Shown piece after piece: positions 17,968-26,294 of a stretch of DNA of 64,000 bases. Position 1 is the first letter of the stretch. Each line of letters starts with the position of its first letter. Position numbers and translations under genes: made by a program. Below the pieces are notes generated by a model, which worked only from the letters and a program-made list of their open reading frames with translations, did not search any database and was not told where the DNA came from. This DNA comes from Coneutiohabitans sp964457925 (lineage in GTDB: Bacteria > Zhuqueibacterota > Zhuqueibacteria > Zhuqueibacterales > Zhuqueibacteraceae): NCBI GenBank assembly GCA_964457925.1, contig CAYWGH010000001.1:496001-560000 (forward strand), written 5' to 3'.

Positions 17968-18309
17968 ATGTCAGTTAAAGTAACAACTCTGAACAATTTA
18001 GAAGTAGCCGTGCTGGAGCCGCGCGGTTCGATCATCGGCGGCAAAGAGACGGATGAGTTGAAAGAGAAGGCCAAGGATCTATTCGAGCAAGGCAATCGCA
18101 AGCTCGTGGTGGATCTGGGCGGAGTGACGTACATCAACAGTACCGGCATCGGAGCGCTGGTCGGCCTGCATGCCATGTACACCAAGGGCCAGGGGAAGAT
18201 CAAGCTGTGTAACATGGGGAAAAGCGTACAAAACGTTTTTGTGATTACCAAGCTCACGAGCGTCTTTGATGTGGAGGAGACGCGTGACGCGGCGATTATG
18301 AATTTTTAA
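17968..18309 (+). CDS. STAS-domain anti-sigma-factor antagonist
   Basis: Small cytoplasmic switch protein (113 residues), SpoIIAA/RsbV-like. It shows the STAS strand VAVLEPRGSIIGGKE, then VVDLGGVTYINSTGIGALVGL, where the serine of NSTG is the expected phosphorylation site. Such proteins, when unphosphorylated, bind an anti-sigma kinase or another partner. No RsbW-type kinase or PP2C phosphatase is in the window. An earlier in-frame ATG exists at 17923, but the ATG at 17968 has GCGAGGA 6 bases upstream and fits the family N-terminus. It is the first gene after the sigma-54 site and 42 bases ahead of the ExbB gene. Confidence 0.88.
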   Translation: MSVKVTTLNNLEVAVLEPRGSIIGGKETDELKEKAKDLFEQGNRKLVVDLGGVTYINSTGIGALVGLHAMYTKGQGKIKLCNMGKSVQNVFVITKLTSVFDVEETRDAAIMNF

Positions 18310-18351
18310 TTCACTGATTTTCCAACCAAACATCCAAGCGGAGGTCTGCAC

Positions 18352-19077
18352 ATGAAGCAAGGCTTCTTCACCATGGCGGTCGTTGTCATCTCCATGATTA
18401 TCGGTTATGCCATTTATACGCAATTGCCCAAGTTCATCCGGGATGGCGGCCCGGTGGTTTCGGTTTTGATTGCGTTGACCATCATGGTCGTCACTTTTAT
18501 TTTTGAACGCTTGTTGTCGTTGAATCGCGCCAAAGGCCGCGCCGCGATGACGGTCTTCTTGAAAAAAATCCAGCAAGAGATTCATGCGGGCAACATCGAC
18601 GGCGCCATTGATGCGTGCGATCGCCAACGCGGTTCCCTGGCGAACGTTATTCGCAACGGCTTGGCGCGCTACAAAGAATTGAAAGAGAGCGGCAAGGTTA
18701 AAGAGCAAAAAGAGATGATGGCTGATGTACAGCATGCGATCGAAGAGGCCATGTTGCTCGAAGTGCCGCTGCTCGAAAAGAACCTGGTCGTGCTCTCTAC
18801 CATCGCCTCGATCGCCACGATGGTCGGTTTGTTCGGCACGGTTATCGGCATGATTCGCGCGTTCAAAGCGCTGGCGCAAGCCGGTGTGCCGGACGCGGTG
18901 CAGCTTTCGCTGGGTATCTCGGAAGCGTTGATCAACACGGCGGGCGGCATCTTCGCGGCAATTTTGGGCATCGTGTTCTACAATGTTTTCACGACGCGCG
19001 TTGACAATTTTACCTACATGATTGACGAAGCCAGCTACTCCATCGTGCAAACCCTGGCGATGCGCTCGAAAGAATAA
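18352..19077 (+). CDS. exbB: MotA/TolQ/ExbB proton channel protein
   Basis: Inner-membrane channel subunit (241 residues) that, with ExbD, uses the proton gradient to energise TonB. It has hydrophobic helices at about 5-24 and 36-56, a long cytoplasmic loop with LANVIRNGLARYKEL, then two helices around VVLSTIASIATMVGLFGTVIGMI (about 143-166) and INTAGGIFAAILGIVFYNVF (about 195-214), the family core. SD GGAGG lies ahead of the ATG. It sits between the STAS gene and two exbD genes in one tight run. Confidence 0.93.
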   Translation: MKQGFFTMAVVVISMIIGYAIYTQLPKFIRDGGPVVSVLIALTIMVVTFIFERLLSLNRAKGRAAMTVFLKKIQQEIHAGNIDGAIDACDRQRGSLANVIRNGLARYKELKESGKVKEQKEMMADVQHAIEEAMLLEVPLLEKNLVVLSTIASIATMVGLFGTVIGMIRAFKALAQAGVPDAVQLSLGISEALINTAGGIFAAILGIVFYNVFTTRVDNFTYMIDEASYSIVQTLAMRSKE

Positions 19078-19099
19078 GCAAACATGAGGCGTCAAGACT

Positions 19100-19567
19100 A
19101 TGCCCAAGATTAAAAAAGGCCGCATCGGCATCAAGATCGACATGACTCCCATGGTGGACGTGGCATTTTTGCTGCTGACCTTTTTCATGCTGACCACGCA
19201 ATTTCGTCCGCCGGAGGATGTGAGCGTGGTTATTCCCAGCTCACACTCGGTGATCAAATTGCCGGAAACAGACGTGATGACGGTGTCGGTGAACCAGGAT
19301 GGCAAGATTTTTCTTGGCCTGGACTCGCAGCAATTGCGCATGGCCGTCTTTGGCCCGGAGTTCCGCTTGAAGCTGAGCACGGAGGTTGCGGATAAAGAAA
19401 CGCTCGCGCGCTTGCTGATCGATGCGCGCGTCAAAAACCCCAAACTCCGTACCGTCGTCAAGGCCGATCGCTCCGCTCCGTATGGCACTATCGAGGACGT
19501 CATGGATACATTGCAAAAAACCAAAATCACGCGGTTCAACCTCGTGACGGATATTGAGAGAACCTGA
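19100..19567 (+). CDS. exbD: ExbD/TolR biopolymer transport protein (first copy)
   Basis: Single-pass inner-membrane partner of ExbB (155 residues). A short basic cytoplasmic N-terminus precedes the transmembrane segment MVDVAFLLLTFFMLTTQF, whose aspartate is the proton-carrying residue; the periplasmic domain carries the rest. It differs from the second copy mainly in its periplasmic part (contains FGPEFRLKLSTEV). The gene starts 22 bases after exbB. Confidence 0.92.
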   Translation: MPKIKKGRIGIKIDMTPMVDVAFLLLTFFMLTTQFRPPEDVSVVIPSSHSVIKLPETDVMTVSVNQDGKIFLGLDSQQLRMAVFGPEFRLKLSTEVADKETLARLLIDARVKNPKLRTVVKADRSAPYGTIEDVMDTLQKTKITRFNLVTDIERT

Positions 19568-19579
19568 CGGAGTTTCACT

Positions 19580-20149
19580 ATGGCTGCTGTCGAAACTGGT
19601 GAATCCAGAAGTCATGCACGGGCAGGAAAAAAGCACAAGAAAAAACGCCGCCTTGGCATCCGCATTGACATGACGCCGATGGTGGATATTGCATTCCTCC
19701 TGCTCACATTTTTCATGCTGACGACGGTGTTCAGCAAGCCGCAAACCATGGAAATCAACCTCCCGCCGGATGAATCCAAGGTCGATGTGGCCGAATCGAA
19801 TCTGATGACCGTGCGCATCGTCCCCGATGGCACTGTCTATTGCAGTATGGGAAACGATGTGCCGGAAGTGGTGGTGGCGGGTGATGAGCTTAAGGACGTG
19901 GATAAAAAGGTGAAGGCGCTGGCAAAATTTCGTTCGCTGATGGTGGAGCGCAGCAATGCCAACCCGAAGCTGATCACCCTCATCAAAGTTCATCGCGAGG
20001 GGCAATACATCTACCTGGTTGACATCATTGACGAATTGAACCTTGCCAACATCACACGCTTTAGCATCGCGCCTATGATTCCCGAAGATCAGAAGTTATT
20101 AGAAAAAGCAGGATATGCCGGGCCGCCGATTCAGGCTGCCGGGCCGTAA
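19580..20149 (+). CDS. exbD: ExbD/TolR biopolymer transport protein (second copy)
   Basis: Second ExbD-like protein (189 residues). A longer lysine/arginine-rich N-terminus (KKHKKKRRLGIRI) precedes DMTPMVDIAFLLLTFFMLTT, again with the key aspartate. The periplasmic part is larger than in copy one. Two different ExbD proteins next to one ExbB occur in Bacteroidota-like Ton systems and may form a mixed channel. It starts 12 bases after the first copy. Confidence 0.92.
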   Translation: MAAVETGESRSHARAGKKHKKKRRLGIRIDMTPMVDIAFLLLTFFMLTTVFSKPQTMEINLPPDESKVDVAESNLMTVRIVPDGTVYCSMGNDVPEVVVAGDELKDVDKKVKALAKFRSLMVERSNANPKLITLIKVHREGQYIYLVDIIDELNLANITRFSIAPMIPEDQKLLEKAGYAGPPIQAAGP

Positions 20150-20164
20150 CTCAGGGAGACAGCT

Positions 20165-20914
20165 ATGGCTGCACTTTCAGAAGTTGCAATTTTAGAACAA
20201 CTTTTTCCCTATGGCGCCCCGGAGTTGGTGCGGAATTACAAGAAGTATGCGACTTCCGGACTAATCATTGCCGCGCTGCTGCATGTCGGCGCCTTGGGCG
20301 CCTACTACGGGATTCCGCTTTTGTTTCCGGAAGAAGAAGAGCCGATGGTGACTGTTCGCATCATGAAATACAGCGAACTCGGCCCGCCGCCTTCTCTCAC
20401 CAACCAAAGCGCTGCCGCCCCCGCGATTTCGGTGTCGGCGCCGGCCGTGCGCCCGAGCGTTGGTATTCCGATTCCGGTTCCTGATGCGGAAGTCAGCCCC
20501 GAACAAACCTTCGCCTCGCAAGAAGAGTTGGCGCAGGCCGTGGGTCCGATTGGAGAAGGTACAGGCACGGGAGGTGAAGTTGTTTTTGAGCAAGACATCA
20601 AAATCGAAGAAGACGGCCCGCCGCCGGATTTCGTGCCTTTTGAAAAGGAACCGGTAGCAATCAAAAAACCGAGTCCAACCTATCCTGAAATCGCCCGCAA
20701 AGCCGGGCTGGAAGGCACGGTTTGGCTCAAAGTTTGGGTCGACAAGGAAGGGAAAGTACGCAAAGCCGTCGTGCAAAAAAGCGATGCAGAGATTTTTAAC
20801 CAGCCGGCCATAGACGCCGCAACGCAATGGGTTTTTACACCGGCCTTGCAGCAGAACGGACCGGTCGCGGTTTGGATTTCCATCCCCTTCCGGTTTAAGC
20901 TTTCAGGGAAATAA
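20165..20914 (+). CDS. tonB: Energy transducer TonB
   Basis: TonB-family protein (249 residues) passing ExbBD energy to outer-membrane receptors. It has a cytoplasmic N-terminus of about 40 residues (long for TonB), one transmembrane helix (SGLIIAALLHVGALGAYYG), a periplasmic linker rich in P, E and A (about 65-165) and a C-terminal domain with YPEIARKAGLEGTVWLKVWV, AIDAATQWVFTPALQ and final SIPFRFKL. No TonB-dependent receptor lies in the window. The ATG follows a CAGGGAGACAGCT ribosome site. Confidence 0.94.
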   Translation: MAALSEVAILEQLFPYGAPELVRNYKKYATSGLIIAALLHVGALGAYYGIPLLFPEEEEPMVTVRIMKYSELGPPPSLTNQSAAAPAISVSAPAVRPSVGIPIPVPDAEVSPEQTFASQEELAQAVGPIGEGTGTGGEVVFEQDIKIEEDGPPPDFVPFEKEPVAIKKPSPTYPEIARKAGLEGTVWLKVWVDKEGKVRKAVVQKSDAEIFNQPAIDAATQWVFTPALQQNGPVAVWISIPFRFKLSGK

Positions 20915-20917
20915 AAC

Positions 20918-21199
20918 GTGTCAAGGCCGAAAATTGCAGATATCCTCGCGTATACCGTCGTGACGGTGACGCTGGGTCTCGGCCTTGTCATTTTTGTTGG
21001 ATTACTCTTTCCATCTTGGGCAATTGTGCCGGACTATGTGCCGCTTCAAATGCGAGTGATGTTTGGTATTGTGGCGGTCTTGATGGGCGTCTATCGTTTG
21101 GTGATGATGCGCTTTCAAGCGGCGCGATCTAATGAGAGTGATGAAGAAGATCTTTCTATGCGGCGTCCTGCTCGCCGGGATCGTCGGATGTTCGGTTGA
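20918..21199 (+). CDS. Small two-helix membrane protein of the Ton operon
   Basis: A 93-residue protein with GTG start three bases after the tonB stop codon. Two hydrophobic helices are visible (VVTVTLGLGLVIFVGLLF, about 14-31, and MFGIVAVLMGVYRLVMM, about 48-64), then a charged tail (SNESDEEDLSMRRPARRDRRMFG). No family recognised. It overlaps the next gene by 68 bases in another frame, which points to coupled translation. It is probably an accessory of the Ton complex, inferred from position. Confidence 0.72.
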   Translation: MSRPKIADILAYTVVTVTLGLGLVIFVGLLFPSWAIVPDYVPLQMRVMFGIVAVLMGVYRLVMMRFQAARSNESDEEDLSMRRPARRDRRMFG

Positions 21200-22070
21200 A
21201 GAAACCGAAAATCCGACGCGAGGCTACGTTGCCATACTCGTGAACGATTCCCATATCAGATTGATGCAGCGGGAAGCGGAACAATTTCATAGCCTTTATC
21301 CCAGGGGAAAAGTCGAGTTACATGCGACCACGACGCGCGAAGCCATTGTGCATTTGCTCAATGACAGTGTGAGTGCGATCGTCATTGATCGGGCGCTCAA
21401 CGATGAGGAACAGCGGGTCGTTGACGACGCCCAACTCGAAGTGAATCATCTTCGCATTGCCGAAGATGCACTGGCGATTGTTACTCACCAACGGAATCCG
21501 ATTACAGAAATCTCCAAGCGTTCGCTCGAGAAGATCCTGCTGCGCCAGGCTTCCGATTGGAGTGAAATCCCGGAATCCAAATGGTTCGGTCCCATCGAGT
21601 TAAGTCTCACCGGACGCAACTCTGGCCCCTATGAGCTTTTGCAGAGGCATTTTTTTGATTTTAAGGAAGATCTGGTTCTTACCCATCTCGCGGCCAACCA
21701 AAATCAAGTCCTGCATTACGTCGCAACACATTCCCGAGCCGTCGGTATTGTTTCATTGAGTTGTTTGGCGGATAGCGTGGGCCACCCCGTGCCTCACGAT
21801 TCGACGACGACTCTGCGCGTCTTGGCGGTTGAGGGCGCCGCCGATTCAACCCATACGGCTTCATTTGTCAAGCTGCATCAGGCTCACGTTTATCAGGAGC
21901 GCTATCCGTTACACTATCCGGTTTACTTTTACTGGCGGCCCGTCAGCCGGAGCGTGGCTACCGGCTTTATTACGTTCGTGGCAAGCGGCCCGGGGCAGAA
22001 GATTATTTTAGATGCCGGGTTGGTTCCTGCAACCATGCCCGTTCGTTTGGTTCAGCTCAAACAACAATAG
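21132..22070 (+). CDS. PstS-like phosphate/anion-binding lipoprotein
   Basis: Lipoprotein of 312 residues with lipobox GIVGC (cysteine about 20). The mature part has the type II periplasmic binding protein pattern of PstS-like proteins: IVIDRALNDEE, LRIAEDALAIVTHQRNPI, a loop near LTGRNSGPYELLQRHFF (serine/glycine contacts in PstS) and YPVYFYWRP near the end. No PstABC transporter is present, so it is more likely a sensor or delivery factor than a classical ABC component. Start may be ATG 21132 or 21141. It overlaps the small membrane protein gene by 68 bases. Confidence 0.85.
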   Translation: MRVMKKIFLCGVLLAGIVGCSVEETENPTRGYVAILVNDSHIRLMQREAEQFHSLYPRGKVELHATTTREAIVHLLNDSVSAIVIDRALNDEEQRVVDDAQLEVNHLRIAEDALAIVTHQRNPITEISKRSLEKILLRQASDWSEIPESKWFGPIELSLTGRNSGPYELLQRHFFDFKEDLVLTHLAANQNQVLHYVATHSRAVGIVSLSCLADSVGHPVPHDSTTTLRVLAVEGAADSTHTASFVKLHQAHVYQERYPLHYPVYFYWRPVSRSVATGFITFVASGPGQKIILDAGLVPATMPVRLVQLKQQ

Positions 22071-22077
22071 GCTTGTG

Positions 22078-23742
22078 ATGAAACGCTTAATCACTTTAAT
22101 CGTGCTCATCGGACTGAGCGCCGCGTCAACGGCTCTGAGCCAAAATAACAAGGTTTCAGAAGCCCGAGAGTTTTTAAAACAAGGCAAAACTCAGGAAGCT
22201 TTGAAGGCTTTGCGACAGGCAACGACGGTGAATCCGCGCGACGTTGAAGCGTGGGCATTGCTTGGTGAAGCGCATCTGCAGGCTTCACAACCGGATTCGG
22301 CTATTGTTGGTGGTCAAAAGGCAATCGATATTAACGGCAAAGAACCGGCGGGCTATGTCATCGTTGCAAAAGCGGCCCTGGCAAAAAAAGATTTTGATCT
22401 CGCCTACAGCACGATCAAAAAAGGCCGCAAAAATCTTCGCAATAACCCCGCGCTCTTGGTGCAATTGGGGCACGTTTATATGGCAAATGATTCAACCGAA
22501 CAGGCGGTGGCAGCATACACCCTGGCAAAAGAAGCGGATGCCAACAATATTACTGCCTACGAGGGCCTGGGAGATGCCTATGCCAAGATGGGCAGCATGG
22601 GCATGGGCATTCTGCAATATGAAAAGTCGCTCGAAATCGATTCTTTGCAAGCCGATCTTTATCACAAACTCGCCAAATCCTACTTTAAAGAACGGCGATA
22701 CACGGAAGCGGCCCGCACCTATGAGCGGTTGACCAGCATCGATACCACCAATCAGGCGGCTTTGTTTGAGTTGGGTAAGATTTATACTGCCGCCAAGTTG
22801 CCGCGCGAAGCGGCGCGTGTTTTCAAAACGCATGTTCGGCGCTTCCCTCAGGTGGAAGAGGCTTGGCCGCTTTATATGGATGCCATGTTCCAAAGCCGGC
22901 AATACCAAGAAGCGAGTGAGGCGGCGCAGCGCGTGTTGCAACGCACCCCCAAGGATGCGAACGCGTTGCGCACATTGGCCGCTTCGCAAACCGAATTGAA
23001 GAATTATCCCGAAGCGATCGCCGCATATAGCCGTTTGCGCGATGTCGATCCGCTCAACACGGATGACTTAAAACGATTGGGGCGCGCGTATGCCGCCAGC
23101 GGCCAGGATTCTCTGGCGGCCTTATCCTATGAAAAAGTGGTCCAAGCGGATCCCGAACAATGGGACCTGTACAGCGATATTGGCGCGCTTTATATGCGCA
23201 TGCGCAAGTTCGATATCGCTGCCGATATGTTCGAAAAAGAATTCACCCGCGATCCTGACGCGCCTGCGATGGCCACCGTCTACATCAACTATGCGAATTC
23301 CAAAATGGCGCTCCGGCAATGGGATGCCGCGCGCGCCGGGTTTCGCAAAGCCGTGGTCTTGCAGCCGAAGTATTTGCGCGGACGTAACTCGCTCGGCCTC
23401 TGCTTGAGTCAGGTTGACTCGGTCCAGGAGGCGCGCAAGCAATATGAAGCCGTCCTAACTCTCGCAGAAGAAAACCGCGAAAAGTATAAAGTGGAATTGG
23501 CGGAGGCCAATCGTCAGCTTGGGTTCATCAATTTGTTGGACAAAAAATTTGCGGGCGCGGAAGGCTATCTGCTCGCTTCGCTCAAGCTGGACGACAATGA
23601 TGCCCAAACCCATCTTTGGTTGGCGCAAGCATACGCTCTCCAAAACAAACGCGAAGACGCCAAGCGGGAGTACAATCGTGTTTTGAAACTTAGCCCTGGA
23701 CACAAAGATGCTGTGGAAGGGTTGAAGCTGCTAGGGCAATAA
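22078..23742 (+). CDS. Exported TPR-repeat protein
   Basis: Signal peptide (MKRLITLIVLIGLSAASTALSQ) followed by a near-continuous array of tetratricopeptide helices over the 554 residues: AREFLKQGKTQEALKALRQA, then repeats such as AYEGLGDAYAKMGSMGMGIL, LYHKLAKSYFKERRYTEAA and LYSDIGALYMRMRKFDIAA. It looks like a periplasmic or outer-membrane scaffold. The ATG at 22078 opens the signal peptide and is 7 bases after the PstS-like stop codon, so the two are translationally linked. The upstream in-frame ATG at 22012 lies inside the previous gene and gives no signal peptide. Confidence 0.9.
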   Translation: MKRLITLIVLIGLSAASTALSQNNKVSEAREFLKQGKTQEALKALRQATTVNPRDVEAWALLGEAHLQASQPDSAIVGGQKAIDINGKEPAGYVIVAKAALAKKDFDLAYSTIKKGRKNLRNNPALLVQLGHVYMANDSTEQAVAAYTLAKEADANNITAYEGLGDAYAKMGSMGMGILQYEKSLEIDSLQADLYHKLAKSYFKERRYTEAARTYERLTSIDTTNQAALFELGKIYTAAKLPREAARVFKTHVRRFPQVEEAWPLYMDAMFQSRQYQEASEAAQRVLQRTPKDANALRTLAASQTELKNYPEAIAAYSRLRDVDPLNTDDLKRLGRAYAASGQDSLAALSYEKVVQADPEQWDLYSDIGALYMRMRKFDIAADMFEKEFTRDPDAPAMATVYINYANSKMALRQWDAARAGFRKAVVLQPKYLRGRNSLGLCLSQVDSVQEARKQYEAVLTLAEENREKYKVELAEANRQLGFINLLDKKFAGAEGYLLASLKLDDNDAQTHLWLAQAYALQNKREDAKREYNRVLKLSPGHKDAVEGLKLLGQ

Positions 23743-23771
23743 CTAAAATGTCCGTTCAAGGAGGAAGGTTT

Positions 23772-24794
23772 ATGCGCAAGAATATCATGGTGCATCTCTT
23801 GGGTTTGATTACCCTGGCGGTGCTGTCTGGTTGCTCATCAAAACCCAAAATCCCGGCTGTGACCGGTTATGAACGTTACCAAAACCCTTATTTTAAAGGG
23901 ACGTTTAGTTACCCCAAGGGCTGGCACGTTATTGAAGAAGGCGGCAAGGTCAATATCTATTCCTCGAACGATCCGAATGTCGTGGACAAGTTCTATAATC
24001 CCACCTCTAAAACCGGCAAAGATGGCGCTCAACTTGCGGTAAGCTATCAAAGGCTTGACTCGGTGCAGACGCTCGCGCAATACATTGAATCTTTCAAGGA
24101 AGCGCGTGCGGCCGAGGGTTTCCAAATTCGATCGGTTGATGCAAAAACCGTTGACAGCACAGCGGCAATGCAAATCGTTTACAGCGGCGCTTACGATAAA
24201 GAGACGAAAAAATATGTGGTACACACTATGACGCTCAAAGATTCGGTGCTTTATACCATCGAATACAACGCGTTCAACGATTACTTTGAGCCATATCGTG
24301 CAACGATCGATACGCTTCTGGCGTCGATGCGGCTGCCCACCAAACAAGCGACGGCTGCGGCTGCTGATCCGACCCTGCCCTCCGATATGTTCGAGACGTT
24401 TTCCAATAATCTGATCAGCATCAGCCACCCTGATAATTTCAGCCCCAACACATTGAAACCCAAAGCGCCCGCTGAAGCCTCGATTCAATTCAAGGGCTAT
24501 CGCCAGGATTGCACGGTTCAAATTGATGTGTTGCCGGCGCAAGGCTTGAGCGTGGAAAAAGTTTTTGAGCAGAATGAGAAATTCTTCAAGGGCAGAGGCC
24601 AGAGTGAAAGCACGATTGACGGCGTCAAGGCCATCTACCGTATTTATTCGCCGGTGCGTGGCATTGAAAGCCGGGTTTACTTTTTGGTGAAGAATGACAA
24701 GATTTATCGCGTCATTATGAACTATGATCAGAGCCGGCGTTCCGACTTTCTACCCTCCTTTGAAAAAATGGTTGCTTCTTTGAAGATCAAGTAA
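23772..24794 (+). CDS. Lipoprotein with two PsbP-like halves
   Basis: Last gene of the Ton run (340 residues). Signal peptide with lipobox VLSGC (cysteine about 20). Two similar domains follow: one around NPYFKGTFSYPKGWHVIEEG, the second around LISISHPDNFSPN. Each ends in a helix about IDTLLASMRL / FEKMVASLKI. This repeated layout resembles the PsbP/DUF1795 type of small alpha-beta domain (inferred). The ATG at 23772 follows a strong AGGAGGAAGG ribosome site, preferable to an ATG at 23748. Confidence 0.8.
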   Translation: MRKNIMVHLLGLITLAVLSGCSSKPKIPAVTGYERYQNPYFKGTFSYPKGWHVIEEGGKVNIYSSNDPNVVDKFYNPTSKTGKDGAQLAVSYQRLDSVQTLAQYIESFKEARAAEGFQIRSVDAKTVDSTAAMQIVYSGAYDKETKKYVVHTMTLKDSVLYTIEYNAFNDYFEPYRATIDTLLASMRLPTKQATAAAADPTLPSDMFETFSNNLISISHPDNFSPNTLKPKAPAEASIQFKGYRQDCTVQIDVLPAQGLSVEKVFEQNEKFFKGRGQSESTIDGVKAIYRIYSPVRGIESRVYFLVKNDKIYRVIMNYDQSRRSDFLPSFEKMVASLKIK

Positions 24795-24841
24795 CTTCAG
24801 GCCGATAGCGCCCTGCAATTTTCTCGAGCCATAAAAAATCA

Positions 24842-24880
24842 GGCCGGGAGCACGAATTGTGTTCCCGGCCTTTTTATTTT
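24842..24880 (+). terminator. Rho-independent terminator of the Ton operon
   Basis: Stem GGCCGGGAGCAC / GTGTTCCCGGCC (12 pairs with one G-U), five-base loop GAATT, then TTTTTATTTT. It lies 48 bases after the last lipoprotein gene. It could also serve the converging HupE-like gene, since A-rich sequence precedes it. Confidence 0.88.
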
Positions 24881-24915
24881 GTTACAGGTTCAACGATTTT
24901 TTTAGGCCGGCGCCT

Positions 24916-26034
24916 TTAGAACGGCATGAAACTCAAGGCGAAGGACCGCTCGATGAACCACGAGAGCCCGAACACGAAAATAATCGAAGATAGCGCATAA
25001 ACGACTTGGCGCTGAAACCTTGTCTTTGCCAGGCCCAGGATGACGGGGAAGAGCAGGCTGACAATTGCGATCTGGCCAAGCTCGACGCCGATGTTGAATG
25101 AGAGCAGCGAACCGATTAAGCCGTGGCTAGGCAGGCCGAGATCGCGCAGGACATTTGCGAAGCCAAAGCCGTGTACCAGTCCGAAAAAGAACGTGAGAAC
25201 CCAGCGATGCCGCGTCAGATTTTCGGCTTCAGCGCTGTTATTGCCGGTGAAAATGATGAAGTTCTCCGCCGCCACATAGGCAATGCTCAATGCAATGCCG
25301 GATTCGATCAACCGGCCCGGCAACGCCACGATTTCAAGCGCTGCCAGAATCAACGTGAGGCTGTGCGCTACCGTAAAAGAAGTGACGATTTTTATGAGAT
25401 CGATAAAACGCCCGCCGATGGCAATCAAGCCGAGAAGAAACATGATATGATCATACCCCAGAAAAATATGCTCGACGCCGAGCACGATAAACTCGCGGAA
25501 GCGCGCGAGCAGGGAAACCTCCTCACCCAGCACGAAACGGTGGCGGGGCTGTTCGGCGGTGAGAATCGCCGTTTGCAACGTATCGCCGGCCACCGCTTTC
25601 GCCAGGTTCTTGTGCGCCGCGCCGAATCTTTCGAAAAAATCGATGCGGTAGCCGATTTCCTCGGGCGCAGCAGAAACATTTTTGGTGAATATAAAATTGA
25701 TGAACAAGTTGCCGAATTCATCAAGATAAAAACCGCCCTCTTGCGGCTCCATTTCTACCGGGGTATATCCCAGCGCCACGCTGTAATGCTCGGTGAAATA
25801 TGCATACATCTCCGGCATGCCCCTTTGCGCTTCCTCGCGATCGACGGCGCCGTCTCGATTTTCATCCAACGGAAAAACACGCTCAAGATCGGATATGTCG
25901 AACATCAACGTGAGTTTAATCTGGTTTTGGCTGATTTCAATCGTGGAATAGCTGCTGTTGAGTTGATGCGCGTGCAGGTTTGGCATGCCCGCAGTTTGCA
26001 AAAAAATGCTGGCTAGGATAAGAACTTTTTTCAA
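24916..26034 (-). CDS. HupE/UreJ-2-like membrane protein with EF-hand-like loop
   Basis: Membrane protein of about 372 residues. A signal segment (KKVLILASIFLQTAG) precedes a periplasmic domain (about 25-165) that contains the calcium-type loop DENRDGAVDREE. The C-terminal half has six or seven helices with the HupE/UreJ_2 signatures IFLGYDHIMFLLGL, FTVAHSLTLILAAL and FFFGLVHGFGFA. Family members have been linked to metal (nickel/cobalt) handling, but many have no known substrate. The open frame reaches 26130, but TTG 26034 has GGAG upstream and starts the signal peptide. Divergent from gcvP. Confidence 0.85.
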   Translation of the reverse strand: MKKVLILASIFLQTAGMPNLHAHQLNSSYSTIEISQNQIKLTLMFDISDLERVFPLDENRDGAVDREEAQRGMPEMYAYFTEHYSVALGYTPVEMEPQEGGFYLDEFGNLFINFIFTKNVSAAPEEIGYRIDFFERFGAAHKNLAKAVAGDTLQTAILTAEQPRHRFVLGEEVSLLARFREFIVLGVEHIFLGYDHIMFLLGLIAIGGRFIDLIKIVTSFTVAHSLTLILAALEIVALPGRLIESGIALSIAYVAAENFIIFTGNNSAEAENLTRHRWVLTFFFGLVHGFGFANVLRDLGLPSHGLIGSLLSFNIGVELGQIAIVSLLFPVILGLAKTRFQRQVVYALSSIIFVFGLSWFIERSFALSFMPF

Positions 26035-26199
26035 CGGAGTCTCCGTGATGTTTTGCGGCGTTGCAACTTGTGCTGCATAACAATAACGATCGGCGTTCTG
26101 CCAGGACAAACGCATGGCGCGAATGAACAAGCTTTGGGATGAATAAATATCAAGCGAGACGCAAAGTACAAGATACGCCTGAATTAGTCAAGCTCGCCC

Positions 26200-26228
26200 T
26201 TGATATTCATGGCTTATTTTGTTATGAT
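26200..26228 (+). promoter_or_regulatory. Sigma-70-type promoter for gcvP
   Basis: TTGATA (26200-26205), 17-base spacer, TATGAT (26223-26228): five of six consensus bases in each hexamer. A start near 26235 leaves about 60 bases before the ATG at 26295 and supports that start over ones upstream. Confidence 0.7.
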
Positions 26229-26294
26229 AATTCCGTTTTCAAGCGCTTCCCACCACGTTTTCATAGCTTTTTGCGCACACAAGGAGTCTTGTTC

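Noticed and set aside
18079..19578. 499-codon minus-strand open frame across the STAS, ExbB and ExbD genes
   Set aside because: It lies entirely opposite three clear genes, has a histidine- and arginine-rich composition, no ribosome site and no domain. It is an antisense shadow caused by codon bias.
25123..26016. 297-codon plus-strand frame opposite the HupE-like gene
   Set aside because: Shadow of a membrane-protein gene; charged composition and no domain.
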